Source: JASJHI01 sp965371355 (lineage in GTDB: Bacteria > Actinomycetota > Acidimicrobiia > Acidimicrobiales > Ilumatobacteraceae). Taken from it: a stretch of 6,106 nucleotides of DNA. The translations under genes and the position numbers were made by a program. Under the pieces are notes generated by a model, which saw only the letters and a program-made list of their open reading frames with translations, was not told the DNA's origin and searched no databases. The stretch is taken from contig CBDUYD010000171.1 in the NCBI GenBank assembly GCA_965371355.1, positions 1 through 6,106 of the forward strand. Direction: 5' to 3'. Position 1 is the stretch's first letter, and every line of letters begins with the position of its first letter. Shown here piece by piece: positions 6,081-6,106 of the stretch.

Positions 6081-6106
6081 TCGGAACCCGCCGCCCGCCG
6101 AGGCCG

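Overview
The window is GC-rich, densely packed bacterial DNA. Nearly all of it is one transcription unit read on the minus strand. High third-position GC, GTG starts, stop/start overlaps and a possible near-leaderless first gene suggest a high-GC actinobacterium. The protein styles fit a marine or soil Acidimicrobiia-type lineage, but that placement is inference from feel and is weakly held. No tRNA, rRNA, CRISPR, insertion sequence, integrase or phage signal is visible.

In transcription order (right to left) the layout is as follows. (1) 6106-6042 is a short upstream region with a perfect 6-bp-arm inverted repeat overlapping a possible -35 box. (2) 6041-5133 is a MoxR-family AAA+ ATPase. (3) 5128-3692 is a CoxE-like von Willebrand factor A (VWA) protein starting 4 bp after the ATPase stop. 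(4) After a 60-bp gap, 3631-1589 is a PEP-synthase/rifampin-phosphotransferase-like protein. It has an N-terminal ATP-grasp domain, a divergent middle domain and a C-terminal phosphohistidine domain, and it lacks the PEP-binding TIM barrel. (5) 1592-1065 is a three-helix membrane protein of unknown function, overlapping the previous stop (ATGA). (6) 1068-694 is a small single-helix anchored protein of unknown function, again overlapping (GTGA). (7) After 30 bp containing a 14-bp-period direct repeat, 663-1 is a PAP2-superfamily membrane phosphatase whose C-terminus runs off the window.

The MoxR ATPase and VWA protein almost certainly work together, as this pair does elsewhere as a metal-dependent, chaperone-like machine that matures or remodels a client. 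The less familiar part is what follows: a histidine-phosphorylating dikinase-like enzyme, two uncharacterised membrane proteins and a lipid-phosphatase-type enzyme on the same strand. A reasonable but unproven reading is an envelope-associated phosphotransfer module linked to a MoxR/VWA maturation pair. No gene here is visibly broken. Only the PAP2 gene is incomplete, because of the window edge.
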